Of a stretch of DNA of 64,000 nucleotides, positions 24,601-39,600 are shown one piece after another (position 1 is the stretch's first letter; each line of letters starts with the position of its first letter). Origin of the DNA: Epiperipatus broadwayi (lineage: Eukaryota > Onychophora > Udeonychophora > Euonychophora > Peripatidae); NCBI GenBank assembly GCA_028023455.1, contig JAQFVV010006651.1, positions 1 to 64,000 on the forward strand, read 5' to 3'. The translations under genes were made by a program, and so were the position numbers. The notes beneath the pieces are model-generated. The model had not been told where the DNA came from and ran no database searches. It saw only the letters and a program-made list of their open reading frames with translations.

Positions 24601-27600
24601 TTAACAATCTCCTGTCCTTGAAAATTGAGATTTAGGCATTATTTCTTTTTGATAATTAGAGATTCCTTTGAATATATAGCTTCAAAGATCTGTCAGCAAT
24701 CCAGAATAGATTTCAGTAGTCAGCGATTGTTTCTATTCTGTATTCAATGAGCATAATGACATTCCATGCAGCTTGATTAAAACAAGAATGTTTGTCTTTT
24801 GTTGATTAATCAGCAAAGCATGACTTCTCATGTTTGATATATTTTATGCTCTACATCACTTATTGTGAATATTTTATCTAAAGAAAATAAACAGATATTT
24901 TAAAGTAATTTTTATATTCTCTTTGCTGCTTTTTATGAATATTTATAATAGAAGTAAAGGAGACTGTTGGGTGGATTTTTACTATCTAGTGTTTCTGACT
25001 GAAAAAGTCTGATAGAAACTGATTGACACAATCATGTGTTTTTCAATGATTGCTTATACTTACATAGTTGGCTCTAGAATTGCTATTGCTTAATGCAGAT
25101 TTTACATATAAGAAGATAAGTCATATGAAGCTTTGTTTTGAGTTATATTAATAAATTCAAACGGAAAAAAAAAAAATAGTTACAAAAAAAGAAATTTTAT
25201 AGTACACCATCTTGTTGGAGAAAATATATATAAAGAAGAATTTTTTATTAATGTAAGAAAATTGTTAATAACATTTTTTGGATTAAGTAAAAAGAAAAAA
25301 CAAATATTTATCAGAAAAAAAATGGCTTTTTTTTTTACAGACTGATCCATTTAAGTTGAAAACTGGGGGTTTGGTTGATATGAAGCAAGTTAAAGATCGG
25401 AATAGAGATAGGTAAGTTAAAAAAACAATGATTTGCATAAATCAAATTTTATAGTTAAGAATTAATGACTTATTTCAGTGGGTACATATTTGTAAGTGCA
25501 ATCTTCTGAAATTGTTAGCCTTGAAATGTTTCTTAAGCAGAAAAAAACATTCATCATCACATTGTTATTATTTAATTTTATCCATTAAAAAAACATTTCC
25601 AACAATAAAAAAACATATTTCAGATATTTTTTATCATGTGAATTATTTATTAAATATTTGTTAAAAATTATTTAAATTACATCTGCAGTTTATATCTATA
25701 TTTCTGTTTTGTTTTTTTTTATTCTTGTATCGCTCTACTTCTTATTTTATACCTGTCTTTTTTCATTTTTTTTTTTTTTATGAACTAAGTTTTTTTTTTA
25801 TTTTAATTTTTTAAATTTTATTTTTTTTGTTCTTCGTTTTTCATCTTCATGTTAATTTTTTTGATTTTAATTCCTCATTTTTTTTTTCTGACTTATATTC
25901 CTTAAAATAATATTACTTGTAATCAATTTTTTTTTCATATCTTTTAAATATAGTTCTTCAGTTATTTCTACTGTTGTTTTTATTTTATCTGATAATTTCT
26001 GTCACTCTACCTACCATAAATAATATTTTTGACAATACTTTTTGATATATTTTGTATAATATTCATCACAACAATTATTATACTTTAACAAAAAGAATGA
26101 AAATATAGTTAATATGATTAGTAAATAAAATAAATAGATTGAAGAATAATTATTTTGTACTTAGAAAATTTTGTTTTATTTATGTCATTAATGTCCTTGA
26201 TTTTTTTTTTTTTTATAATTATCTTAAAATGGCAATGAGAAAAATAAAATTGTTAAAAGGAACTAACTTTCTAAGGAAATCTGATATTATACTGGGATAT
26301 TTGTTGCTCAAGCATGTAAAGTCCATTTTGTTAAAGAATCGTTTTTGTTTTTAGGTTTATAGATATCAAATTGAAATTATATTTTATTATTGTTGTTTAT
26401 AATTTAGTTCAATACATCTCTATCACATGTTTAGCTGTTATTTTATTATTAAAATGAGATTAATATAAAAACTTTTCTGCTAGCATTGTTAAATTACTTT
26501 CTATTATTTTACTGAGATTTAAATATATAGCATGTTTTAAATATATATTGTCTTATGACATTTATGGGAAAATATCAGGATAATTGTGTAAGAATATTTA
26601 GATTTTATTTTATGAATAACTCAATATTTATTTATAAAAAAAATAGTTAATTAATATATGTGTGGAATCCCAGTATTTATTCTTGAAATCCCATTGTGAA
26701 ATATTAAATGTTGTACGACAACCAACTTACAAATTGGAAACTGTACCAGTTTCAAGGTAACTCTTTTATCAGTTGTGTGAAGCTCTTAAATATCACTAAT
26801 TACAAATCAAAATTAATTGAAATTATCTTATTTTATATAAAGCAGATATTGTTTCTATTATTTGAAAGTATGAAACGTATAATATACACTACTAGAAAAT
26901 ATGTTGCTTTAAGAGATACCTATTAGTAAATAAAAGATATTGTGAATTATTCTTTTTTTTTTATTGTAATACAATTTATGATTGCATTATTTGTCATTCA
27001 TTTTAGCATTTATAACATAGAAATAATTTTATTAAAAGTATTTTGTAATGAAAATATTTTATGAATTCAGCATTTTAGATTTTGCAAGAATCAACATAAA
27101 AGGTTTTTAGACTTAGTCATAAGAGTTTTATTCTTTTCCAAAATGTATATATTACTTATGCAATCCTATTATTTAATTATTTCTGATATTATGTGAAATT
27201 TTATTCATATAAATGTAGTTTTAAGTCCCACACTTTTATTTTGTGTTGAATCATCAGATACAATTAAGTATTGCAATCCAATAATTATATCAAAAGTATT
27301 AAACAAATTTTTAATATTTATTTTTAATAACAAATTTATTTAATTATAAATTTATTTAATGCACATTGATTACATAAGTAATATTTACTAAGGCAATAAA
27401 CCTCAAGTGCTTAATTTTAAACATTTCACAAACCTTTTTCAATATATTTTTAATTTCCATGACTAAATTTAAATAAATAGTCATTATTTCTGGTAATCCT
27501 ACTGAAATTGATTTTTTTTGTTTCCCTCAATTTTCTCATTTATATATAGTAAGGGTTGTTCAGCATTGATAGTCTATTGTTGAATATATAGAGAGAAAAA

Positions 27601-30600
27601 GAAGGGAGGGTAGCATTAATTACTGATATTGAGATGTCATTTTATAGGGTGAGATGGATAACTATGTAAAGTATTATGAAAAAGATATAAATTGTAAGAA
27701 GACACATTTATTAGGAAATTTGCATATAAATCAGAAGATATAAGATTGAATGATCTTCTTAGCTTATAAATATAGACACAGGACTGGTCAAAAACATTAC
27801 TTAAAGAATAACAACAATGTTAAATAGAAATAATAATTAAAATGTAAACATATGCACTATCTGAAATTGAAAGGAAGCATTTTTAAGTTTTGTGGTCATA
27901 CAAAGTAATAAAAAATATTTTTTAATAATATATTAAATTAAACAGTTATATTAATTTACATTATTTGTGCAATTTTATAGAATATTTACTCATTTTCAAT
28001 TGCAGAGTTTTGTAAACAAAGAATTATAAATTTTTATCAGTAGTTATTATTTCTTTTCTGAGAACAGAAATCCAGTAAAAATCTATCCTGGATGTATAAG
28101 TGATATATTATTTGTATTGAATAGAATTTAAAAAAAACTTAGTAGACTGTGTGTTTATTTAAATGTGCCTTATTTATTAGCACTGGCCTAGTATATACAG
28201 AAATGTTGTTCATTAAAGGTTGTTTTAATGAGGATGGAGATAGAGATATTCATTGTATCAGAATTTCTGATAATTTAGCAGTATTTATGGATAATGAGAA
28301 TATTATATAAGATTGTTAGAGTATATAGAAGATTTGGGATAAAAGTAAATACAAATAAATTGACGCAATGAAAATAATGAATCACATAAAAAGTTTGAGT
28401 GTCTATTGTATGGGAAGTTATATATCTGGGAAATGTTTAAATATTTGGAAATTTTAATAATTGATGATGGAAATAGTCATGAAAAAGCTAAAGTCAGAAT
28501 TGAATTGCACTGGTTAAATAAATTTTTAATAAAGGTAAGAGGTTTTTTGTAACCCATTGAAAATTTTAAGAAAGAAAATTAATGTTTTATTTGGAGTGTA
28601 GTTCTAATGGAGCAAAGCCATGCTAATTAAGAAAAAAGAAGAGAAAATATTAAATATAATGTTAATAGTGTAGCAAATATTAAGAAGATTAAATGAATAA
28701 AGTTTACTTATTGAGAAAGGGATGAAAAGGAATTAGATCGGATGCATATTATGAGACAAGGAACTGTGAAAGATATAATAAAAGAAATTCTATAGGGTTA
28801 TTGATGATTTTGAAATGGTGAATAGCTAAGAGTATTTAAGGAATAGAAAAGGAATGGAAAGATTGGAAATGGTGATCTACTTTGATATATGGAAGACAAT
28901 TAATGGTAATGATTCGTATAGTGAGCTGTACTTACCCATGAATTCAAGCAACATTCAAGCTTCAAAATAGATTATTTAGTTTTACTTAGATGCCCTATAA
29001 GAAAATGCTCTACTTACAATATAAGTATTTTAAAATATGAAATAGGTAAATAATTTAATTTATATAAGTTTTTGACAGATTCAAAAACGAATTTTTTTTT
29101 TTTTCTGGTTTAAACATATTAGCATTAAGTTTTATTCAATGGCTGATATGTATATGAAATTTGATTTAAGTAAGAAAGTGGAATTGAGCAAAGACAACGG
29201 ATTCAGGATTGATGGAAAAAATGTTAAAAATTTTAATTGTGCGGATGACATCACACTTATAACCAATAATATGAAAAATATCAGAACTCTTTGTAGGAAA
29301 GAAAACAACAAGCTAAAAAGATGTAATTATAACTAAGTATAAAGAAGGCAAAGGTTAAGATAACAAGGTGAGCATCTGATTTGAAAATTGATAAAGAAGT
29401 TATAGAGACAGTTTTAGATTATTTGAATCATTCATTAACACCAAAGAATTTATTAGTCAGGAGATTGCAGATTAACACTAGGCTGAGTTGCAACGAAAAA
29501 CCTGAGAGTTTTAGAAATAAAAACCTCTTTTTAAAAATGGGGAATTGTTCAAGATATGGTATTTCCTGTGTTTTTTAATGGATATGAGAATTGGACACTG
29601 AAAAAAAATAATAAGAAAAATATAGATATTTTTGAATTGCTGGAAAAGCTTTTTAAGAATACTTGATCAAATTAAACTGAACTCTAATCAAAATCACAAA
29701 TAACTAGATTGAAATTATTCTATTTTGGTCATATGATGAGATGATCTAATTCATTAAAAAAATGTCTATTGCTTGAAAAGTGGAAAGGTTGAGAGTGAAA
29801 GAAGAAAATGATCAGCAATAAGATGGATTGATTCTATCATCCCAATAATAAATCTGCCTTTAAGCAGCATGAAAAATTAAACAGGTGTTAAGCTCTTTTG
29901 GAAAAATGCTTTTCATATGATTATCAGAAGTCGATATGAACTTGATTTTGGTCTTTATTGTTTTTTAACTTAAAATTCATTGATAATCTATTATTACAAA
30001 TAAGTTTAACGCTATTTACATTATCATTGAAAAGAAATCAATCAAAAATAATAATAAGAAAAAAAATTAATATTTATAATATTATTAAAAATGTAAAAGG
30101 ATATATAGTTGCTGGGTTCATTGAAAAATTTGTATTTTTTAAAATCTATAATATAGACTATTATATATAATGTCTTTTATAATTATATATAGGTATGTAT
30201 AGTTAAGCATTAATTATATGAATATATATATATATGTCAAAACCAAACCTGCCTAACACTAAACCAGCAAAAATAAAAATGCAAAACCATAAAACAATAC
30301 AATACTAGATTAAATCCAAAATTGTAAAGTGTTCAGTGAAGGTATAAATGGTGTTATATATATAAATCAATGCATAATAGAATCAGAAGTGAAAAGAAGT
30401 TATTACAAATAAACTTGTTGTAAATAATAATAAGCATAAAAATAATATTTATAAAGATAGTTTTTAAAAAAAAAACACCTAATATTGTTTATATATTTTT
30501 TTTATTTATAGATCAGGAGAAGAGGATGATGATACTGTTAACTTGGGAACAACCTTCTCAGCTGAAACTAATAGAAGAGATGAAGATGCTGATATGTAAG

Positions 30601-33600
30601 ATTATTAAACATTCCTGGTTTTTTATATAATATATATTGTATTATGTTTTAGAAGAACCTCAAAGGATGGTCACTGTATCCACTTACTGTACCTGTGATC
30701 TGTAAAACTTGGGAATTTTTTTTTCAAATATTAGATAGGCTTAGAATTTTTGTTTCAATTGTCCATCTAGTTATTAATTATTTAATGGGTATTTAGCTAA
30801 TTTTTGCCAATGAATAAAGCAAGGAAGAAAGTGAACTTACTAACTATGTGAATAAATAAATCTTAAGATAGAATTATTTAAAATAAATCTTAAGGTAGAG
30901 TTAATTAATTTTGTTTTGTATATATATATATTTTAAAACAAATTTACACAACAATACTAAATGTACTAGTTTTTTATTATTATGATAATAAATTTATTTT
31001 CTTCAGAAATAATTTAAAATAAAAGCTAAACATTTGAGTGAAAATTTAATAAGTAATTAAATGTAATCATTGATTAATGTGATAGTTGTTCTCATAGTAA
31101 AGTATATATTTTCATGATAATAAACAATTCTCTTCAAACTGAAGATTGCAATATAAAAAAAAAAAAAAAAATTGTTTATTTCTCTGTAGTTCATAAGAAC
31201 TTTGAGTACCTGAAGTAACAAAGCTGGGCCATTATCCGTGGTCTTTGAGTTTCTGAGTCTGCCATTTCACATAATCACACATGATATAACAATATTGATA
31301 AACAAATAATATTTATTTATCTTATAAAACAATAAAATATTAAATTACTTCAATAATCAATTTTCTATGAAGGAAATATATGAAATTTTGTAAAATTAAT
31401 TTATAAAACTTTGAATTAATGATGGCAGTGATTTATAATTATTTTTATTATTTATCTATCATTTTAAGATAGAGTTAAAAGTGTGTTTATTTCATATGAT
31501 CAAATAAAATATAGCACACCTTTTAAATTCTAAATATATTAACTCCTCTTATAACAGTTCAAATGTTAATAGACTGGGTAGATGCAATTATGTTATAGTT
31601 TTGTAATATACTATGAAGAGTAAATTTTAAACTTAAAATAACATTCATTTATTGAAAATTTAATATTTTTCAAAGCTGCAAAATAATTCTTTTAAATAAT
31701 TAGAAATGTAAGCAATTGATATAAATAAAGTGATTTATAAAAGCATGCTTCCAAGTATATATATATATAAAAAAACTAATCTATGTAGAAGTTATTTTAA
31801 ACATATTTTCATATTGTTTTATGTGTATGAATTCTTTTATATGTTTCTGACTGGGAGAGGGAGAAGGCTCTAACAAAAATCAAAAATATACATGCATAGT
31901 CTCTTTGAAAAATAAAAGTTTAGAATGTAATTTACATATATGACTACTTACATCAACATATGCAAAGTTGTGGGAAAAAAATATATAATTGCAAATTGTG
32001 TTTATATGTTAAACTCAAATAATATTTATTAAATATAAATATAACTGAAACACAGGCTTATTATATATACACCTGTGTCTATATATGTAATATATAGGGT
32101 ATATGAGCACAGACTTTCACACAACCCACCACTCTCCAGTCTATCTAATAACACTGATACACTCAAGCACATATATGCTGAAAAGATAAATAATCACCAA
32201 TATATGTATTTCATGCTAAACCAGCAATCATCATTTGGTCTAGATTATCATCTCCCACACATATATACTATAAGTGCTCCAGATATAATCTCGGCCTCAG
32301 GGTGGCCTTTGAGCATTCCATCATCAGATTTTCAATTGGATGGACGGTTGAAGAGTTGGAGTGTGTAGTAGATTGGAGCCTGTCCATTAAAGTATGAAGA
32401 TTGTCTATCTTAATATATATCTGAGCACTTATAGTATATATGTGTGGGAGATGATAATCTGGACCAACTGATGATTGCTGGTTTAGCATGAAATACATAT
32501 ATTGGTGATTATTTATCTTTTCAGCATATATGTGCTTGAGTGTATCAGAGTTATTAGATAGACTGGAGAGTGATGGGTTGTGTGAAAGTCTGTGCTCATA
32601 TACCCTATATATTAAATATAAATATGTAGAAGGAGAGAAAAATAAGTATTGCTAGAGTTTATATATTAAGAATGAGAATATATACATTACGAATGATAGA
32701 ACTTTTCAGACTATAGTGTAAGTGCAGTATATATCTCTATGGATAGTTTATGTAATAAAGCAATTTTCCTAACAGTTTTTCTTAATTATTTTGAGAAAAT
32801 GGATATTTCTTAGTTGTCAGTAGTTTAATGATATTTAACATCTTAACTTTTAGTATAACTGAAAAAATAAAAATGCTTAACTTAGTATAACTGAAAAAAT
32901 AAAAATGAATATTTTAATTAAGACTTACAATTGAAGTAAGGAATGATAAAACCTTATTGGATATATATATACAATGTTTGAAAGTATTTTTATCATCAAT
33001 AATTTTTTAAATATCAAATGTAAAATAATAAAGAGAATGAAAATGTAATTTTATAGCATACCCATCTTTATATTATTTTAATAAATAAGATTATGAAAAT
33101 CTTACAGGAATTTCATGAACTTAAGTCAATAAATTAGTAATAATATACTATAAAGCAAGTTTATCATCTTCGCCATCGTCATCGGCATCATCAAGATGTA
33201 CTTTATGCATATAGATTAAGCTCTGCCTAGAATTAAGTTTCTAGTAATAAGGCACTACAATCAAACTTGAACTCTTGATCATCAATTTCAATTATGTTAT
33301 TCTTTCACCTTTTATTGGTAATGAATCGCACCCATTTATACTTCCGATATTTATGCCTTTGTAAATTAATCAGGGTGAGATCAAACTCTTTTGCCATCTC
33401 AAGTTAACTCTTTTCTTGCATAGCTTGTCATAATTAGTTATTAAAAGTTTGTAAACATTTTCAGTTATAATTTCAATATATTTAAGGAAAATAATTTTGA
33501 ACTTGACATTTTAAAGACATCTAATTTTTAAAATTTTTATTTTATGTTCTATTTAGAAGTCCTAAATTAAAAATAGATAATTTATTAACATTGATATTAA

Positions 33601-36600
33601 TATTTGGTAAAATAGTGATAATTTAATAAAAATTATTAATAATAATTATTATTACTATAATTTTAAGATAATTTAATTATGTTATAGTAATATATAATAA
33701 AATTGAAGGCTTCATTTATAATCTAATTTCAAAACAATAAATCTTATTAGAAAGCTCTGATCTTTATGTTATTTTAGGGTATTACGTTTTGATTTTTTTA
33801 TCAATAAATATTTATTTAAAATGAAGTTTTGAGTCGTTTTATAGATTTTAAAAATTATTTAAATATGTTTGTTGTCATGTTCAAATACTATTATTTGAGA
33901 AGTCCTACCAGCCTTAATAAATTAGATCACTACTTTAAAAAACAAAATAAAAGCAAAAAAAGTTTTTTCTCTCTTACTTTATTGTTGTAGAATGTCTCTT
34001 TGCCATTATTTTTTGCTATTACAGTATTTTCCTTTGGTCTTTCCAGTATTGTTATATTTATTATGATTATCCTATTTTTCTATTATAATATATTATTTTG
34101 TTATTACTTTTAGTCTATTTTATATTGTATTAGATCAAATTTTTTATTTTGGAATCTAAATTGTTTATTTTTATGAGATTAAATGAAGACTTTGGTAGTT
34201 ATATATTTAAAATATAAATGATGTTGTAATTATTTGTTTGTAAACTTTGGTATTAAATTAATAGTCTTGTAAAAGAGACATAATAATTTCTAGATGCCCA
34301 TGCTCATTTACAATTTTTTCTCTTCATTATCATTGGATAAATAATATTGATATATCTATTGTAATTAGAATATTCTTATATTCATTGTAAAAGAATATTT
34401 AAGTTAAATACATATAAACCATAATCATAGTCATGTATTTAAACAATAAATATTCATATCTAATATTTTTTTATTGCTTTCAGTTATCTAATGAGTGCCA
34501 TCGGTAATATTATGAAATTGATCACATGCATGGTAGATTTTTATGTTAGAACATTTGAATTATTTTAAATTAAAATTTTTATTTATTTTAATTTTTAATT
34601 TGAATTATGCGACTAATACATTATTAAATGTCTAGTTTGAAAAATACCTTGCCATCCTAATTGTTCCTATAATCAAAAATGGAGAAATTAGATTATATAG
34701 GAACTACCAGTGTACATTAAATAAAGCACTACTCTTGCTAATGGAAAAATTTTCATAAAGATTAATCTCTGTCAAGCTTACTTGAACTGTCAGTTGATGA
34801 AGAGGCTGCTATATCCTTCACTTGGATCACACATGAAGGACTTTTTAAAGTAAAACAATTATCTTTTGAAATTTTTACAGCATTGACAATCTTCCAAAGA
34901 GTTGTGTACCGACTGGCAACTAGCATATTACCATACTTCAATGCCTTCATAATTATTGCCCAAATTAAACAGCAATTAAGACAGTCAACTAAACAATTAT
35001 TGAAAAATTTAAAGAGATATGCATAAAAATAAATCCTGATAATGTTTATTTGAAGTGATTATGCTTGAATTTCTCAGATCCAAAATCAATGGAAAAGGGA
35101 TATTTCCATCAAGCTATTTTAAACATACCACCTCACATAAACTAAAAGAAATTGCAAGCCTTCCTTGGATTGATGAATTACTACAAAAACATCAGACATC
35201 ATAAAACAGAGGCAGTGGAAGTTCTTTATAGACTGCTAGCTAAAAAAACTGAATGGGATTGGGAAATGGCATAGGTGAAAACATCCAAGAAGCTTTAAAA
35301 AGTAGTGATAAACATTAAAGGTTTAACACATTATGACCCATAGAAAGAGCTAATCCTGATATGTGATGTCTTACCAATCTAGGTGATACTGACTCACAAA
35401 ACCAGAATCGAAAGGAATTACCCGTAGCATTTGTATCTTGTACTCTTATCAAAAGCTGAGAAAAATTAGTTCTAAATTCATTGTGAAGCTTTAGCTGTAA
35501 TTGCTGGGATTAAAAAATTTCACCATTACATGTATGGTCAGCACTTCAATCGAGGTGTACTTCAGCATGTATCACTACATATGCTCCAGTGGTTCAACAT
35601 CCTTAACATGTGATTTTTATAAATTGGCTATTAGATAACATAGACAATTCTATATTGAAAGCATACAGTGACCAATGACTATCATAGTAGATCTAACCAA
35701 CAGCACACATCAATAGCCACACAGTGGCCCAATGGACTGCTAAAGATTCAGGATATCAACTTCTGACCTCATGGATTCACAAAAAATGGCCATGATCTAA
35801 ACCACCACTGGTCAACCAAACTATTTGGGATAAACAAGAAGACTTATGAATTTATTGTTTGGAAACAAGAGTAGTGATTTTGAGGCAAGAAACACAAATT
35901 ATTGCAACTTCTACATAGCGGACACCCAAGCATTATCTGGATGAAAATGGTAACATGATCATACATATGCAGGTGTAGATAATGACATTCAAACCCAAGT
36001 ATGAAATTGTCATCGATGTCAGATTACATAACTTAGATTATACAAAACCAGCAATCAATCCTAACCAGAAGTGACAGAGCTCTGGAATCATATTTATGTC
36101 AATCATGCAGGTCCATCGAAAAATAAATGATGCCTTATCATCATGATGCATATTCAAAATGGCTTAAAGTTTTCATTATTAATATTATTAAGGCTGCCAC
36201 AACAATAAATCATTTAAGAAATTTTATTTGCTACCCATGGATACCAAGAACTATTTTATTAAATAATGGTTTAGCATTTGCAGCTAGGCAATTCAAGGAA
36301 TTTTCTCATCAAAATATAATTATCACATGTACATCCTCTCCATTTTACCCATAAAGTAATGGGATAGTAGAACAAATTATCCAAGATGTCTAAAGAAACT
36401 TACAAAAGTCTTTAGCTTAGATTGGTTAATGTAGTTGGAAATAATTTTATTTGCCCAATATACAATACTATCTACAGAGCATGGAAAATCTCCTGCAGAG
36501 ATGATGTTTGGAAGGAAACTAAGGATGCAGTCAACAGATATAAGAATATCACCATTCAAACAAATAATTGATAACCATGAAAATTTGCTATCAGATCTAC

Positions 36601-39600
36601 GTTTATGCAAAATGTGTCCAAGTTAAAAAATCGATAACTACTACAGTAATTGCTAATACCACGGAAATATCTACTAACTGTGAAAACACAGATGGACCAT
36701 ACCCATAAAAGATGCCAAAATCATCTATGCCCTGATTATAACTCACTAGAAACATATAAATAAAATAAGCAAGAAATTAGTGAACTTGAATTTGGTAATG
36801 AAGAACCTGATCTAGCAATAATGGAAAGAACAACATACAGTCCAAAAACTAAAGGGAGTAGAAAACTACTAAAATATTTGCAAAACTATGAACTTATTAT
36901 CTTATATAAAAAACGCTAGTAAAGATTAACTATTAATGAGACATAGCTAGATGAGGATAACCAATATGTCTCATCTAAAGAAAAGAAAATATTGTGCATG
37001 TGCCTCTGTAAGAGGATAAAATTAATAAAAATATAGTTATCTTCCCCCCCCCCCTTCACTAAATTATTAACAGAATTAAAACCGTATTAGTGTGAACATA
37101 ATTAAATGGGAACATGTAAGCCTCAAGAGAAACTTGCAATTATAACGATTATAGACTACCCTGAAGAGAAAACAGATTTTACCATTTGATCCAAGAGGTA
37201 ACTATAATAGTCAGTTCAATCCAACCAAACCGTATATATATATACTCAATCTTAATAGTAGGTAACAGTTAGTCAGGAGCAATCAAGAGTAATTGAAGAC
37301 TAATTTAATATAACAATTTAAAGTCACAGTCTACAGGCAGTCTATGAGTAGTCTATAAATGCAATGAAACAAAGTTAATATGCAGTCTAAAAGTAGTCTA
37401 CAGAAGGATGGTTACTGCAGACTAAGAAGTATACTACAAAGAGAAGACTACAAGCAGTCTTTAAAGCACATAGCACACACAGATAGAAGCCGCAGGTGAA
37501 TGTCAATACAGGCTTTTCTCTCTCAAACTCAAGTTGTAGCTGATTGCAATATTCTTGACTTATTTAATCTCCACTTAAAAATATATGTTGTTATTGTAAC
37601 AAAGTATTGTATGCACTAATAAATATTTTAAATATATATATTGTTCATAAGTTTCATTGCAATCCATAATCATATGAATTTTGGATTTCCATATTAGAAC
37701 ATTTTAAATTCAAATTATGTTACTACTATAGAATTAAATTTTCTAGTTTGAAAATACTTTATAACTGAGAAATTACGTGATTAACCTTGCAGCACCAATA
37801 TACTTAAAAGTTCTTATTTGTATATTTTCTATAAAAGGATGGCATTATACAACTGAAAATATTATAAAATAATATTTTATTGATTATTTTTTATTTAAAT
37901 ACTATTTTATAATACCATTGAATTTATTCTTAAATATCTAATTTTTTATTCAATATAAACTTATGATTGTGTTTAATGATGTTCAAATATAGTATTTGAA
38001 ACATCAATTATAGCATTGAAACATTTTTCACTGATATGTTGTATTCATTAAATGATGTTTTTTTCTTTTTTAGGATGAAATATATTGAAGAACAATTAGC
38101 CTTAAGAAAAGGTGTAAAATGTAGTGAAGCTATTCAAGAAATGATTTCAAGCACAGATGAGTAAGTCATTGTAGTGAATAACATTTTTGTATTGTTTGAT
38201 AACAATACACAAATATTCATTTAAAGATAATCTCTAGGCATAGTAATTAGCATAACCATACAATTATTTATCTGTAAGTAGGTATTATTATTTAAGTGGA
38301 AAAAATTTAAATCCTTCACCATCCAGAAATTGGCAAACTTGATTTAAAATTTTCTTTTCTTTACTAGTCTTCTTTGGTAGGTAACTTATTTTCACATAGC
38401 TTAAGTTGTTGACATTTTGAAATCATTGCAATTAATTTTATAGTTTTCTAGTTGTAAAATGATAGCAAGCATATCTAAAGTTTATTGATAAATATATTTC
38501 TGCATAGAATTTATAATAATTTTAACTAAATCCATTCTAAAACGAATATTGAAACTGTCTAAGTTTTCAGTATATAACATATCAAATGCTCACTATAAGA
38601 AAGAAATAAAATCTTTTATTTCAGTTTAATCTGTTAGTTCTTTGTCTATGCAGGACAATAGCATTGAATAACTCAAGATTCCATGTCTATAATCAGTCTT
38701 AATTACCACATTAAGAAATCATAACATATGTATTAAGACATTTCTGCTTGAGGGAGACAATCCCTAATTTTTTCAATATTAAAATTTTTTTTTAAAAAAA
38801 AAAATAAAAATTTACCTAATGTTAATCATATTTCAGTTTACAATATTAGTCATTAAAAGTAAAAATCAGGCTGAATTCCATTAATAGGCGTAGACAATGC
38901 AACATCTAAATTATAATATTTGGCATATGAATAGATAAATAGTGTATAGTTAGCTAATAAAGTGAAAATTAAATACATTTTGACAAGGTTTTTTGTTATA
39001 TGACATTTTGACAAAGTTTTTTGTTATATAAAGATTTGTGAAGGTTTCTTATATTTTTTTGAACTGAATATTAATTTTAATTGATTTCATTTTTAAAATA
39101 TTAGTTTTTTATTAAACTTGATTTATATTAAATATTGTTTTGCAGAAAAATAATCAAGCCTGAAGATGCTTTGTTTGAACTTCCTGAATATCTTCGTAAA
39201 TCTTCTTCTAAAAAATCTGAAGAAATGTTATCCAATCAAATGCTTTCAGGAATACCAGAAGTGGATCTGGGAATTGAGTAAGAAATATAAAATTCATTGT
39301 TCTATTATTATTGTTTGCATTATTATAAATTAATTTAATTTTACACATGATGTACACTATATAGTTTAAAATAGAAATCCATACAACACTACAATACTGG
39401 CTAAGCCAAAACAACAAAATTTTATTAAAATTCTTACACAACAATGGTTTCATCTATTAACAAATAGACTTTCTCCAATGAAATTCAACTAATCATACAA
39501 TATATATATACAAAACAAAATAGCCTTCCCATCATTTACTTCAACAGTCAATTTCATTTAACATCAAAGGATGTCTCCATGAGATTGATGGCCTCAGATT

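Larger units (their letters stand above)
13728..25340 (+). other. Intron 2 (11.6 kb), repeat-rich
   Basis: Bounded by GTT|GTAAGT and TTTTACAG|ACT. About 13728-17100 shows nothing beyond AT-rich sequence. From 17.1 kb it holds LTR-like pieces, a direct-repeat pair, a Cys-rich antisense ORF and a broken gag-like fragment, listed separately. Stretches between those items show nothing recognisable, except short direct repeats around 22326 and 22689 (shared GCATAGATTCG). Confidence 0.85.
25412..30511 (+). other. Intron 3 (5.1 kb)
   Basis: Bounded by AG|GTAAGT and TTTATAG. About 25412-28180 is T-rich then AT-rich with no supported gene. From 28.19 kb two LINE 3' fragments follow. 29960-30500 shows nothing recognisable. 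Confidence 0.85.
34480..37775 (+). mobile_element. Ty3/Gypsy LTR retrotransposon remnant
   Basis: The pol remnant (34650-36630) is flanked by candidate diverged LTR pieces. A block ending TTAGAACATTTGAAT...CTAGTTTGAAAAATAC lies at about 34480-34645, and its counterpart TTAGAACATTTTAAAT...CTAGTTTGAAAATAC ends at about 37765. The downstream piece (about 37090-37765) has a TATA-like stretch near 37234 and AATAAATATT near 37618. Gag and the start of pol are missing, since RT motifs begin right after the 5' block, so a large deletion is inferred. Confidence 0.7.
30596..38073 (+). other. Intron 4 (7.5 kb)
   Basis: Bounded by AT|GTAAGA and TTTTTTAG. 30596-32080 and 32620-34470 are AT-rich with no recognised feature. 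A short pyrimidine-rich GCC/ATC patch lies at about 33165-33200. The MITE at 32.1 kb and the Gypsy remnant at 34.5-37.8 kb are listed separately. Confidence 0.85.

Noticed and set aside
26139-26926. Frames 26139-26354 and 26708-26926
   Set aside because: Low-complexity intron read-out without motifs or splice support.
32075-32498. Two opposite-strand frames of 97 and 76 codons with nearly the same peptide
   Set aside because: They are the two arms of the MITE inverted repeat read on opposite strands, not genes.
34762-34950. 62-codon minus-strand frame
   Set aside because: Antisense shadow of the Gypsy RT remnant, whose motifs are on the + strand.
39208-39453. 81-codon minus-strand frame
   Set aside because: Overlaps host exon f and one arm of the foldback; shadow.
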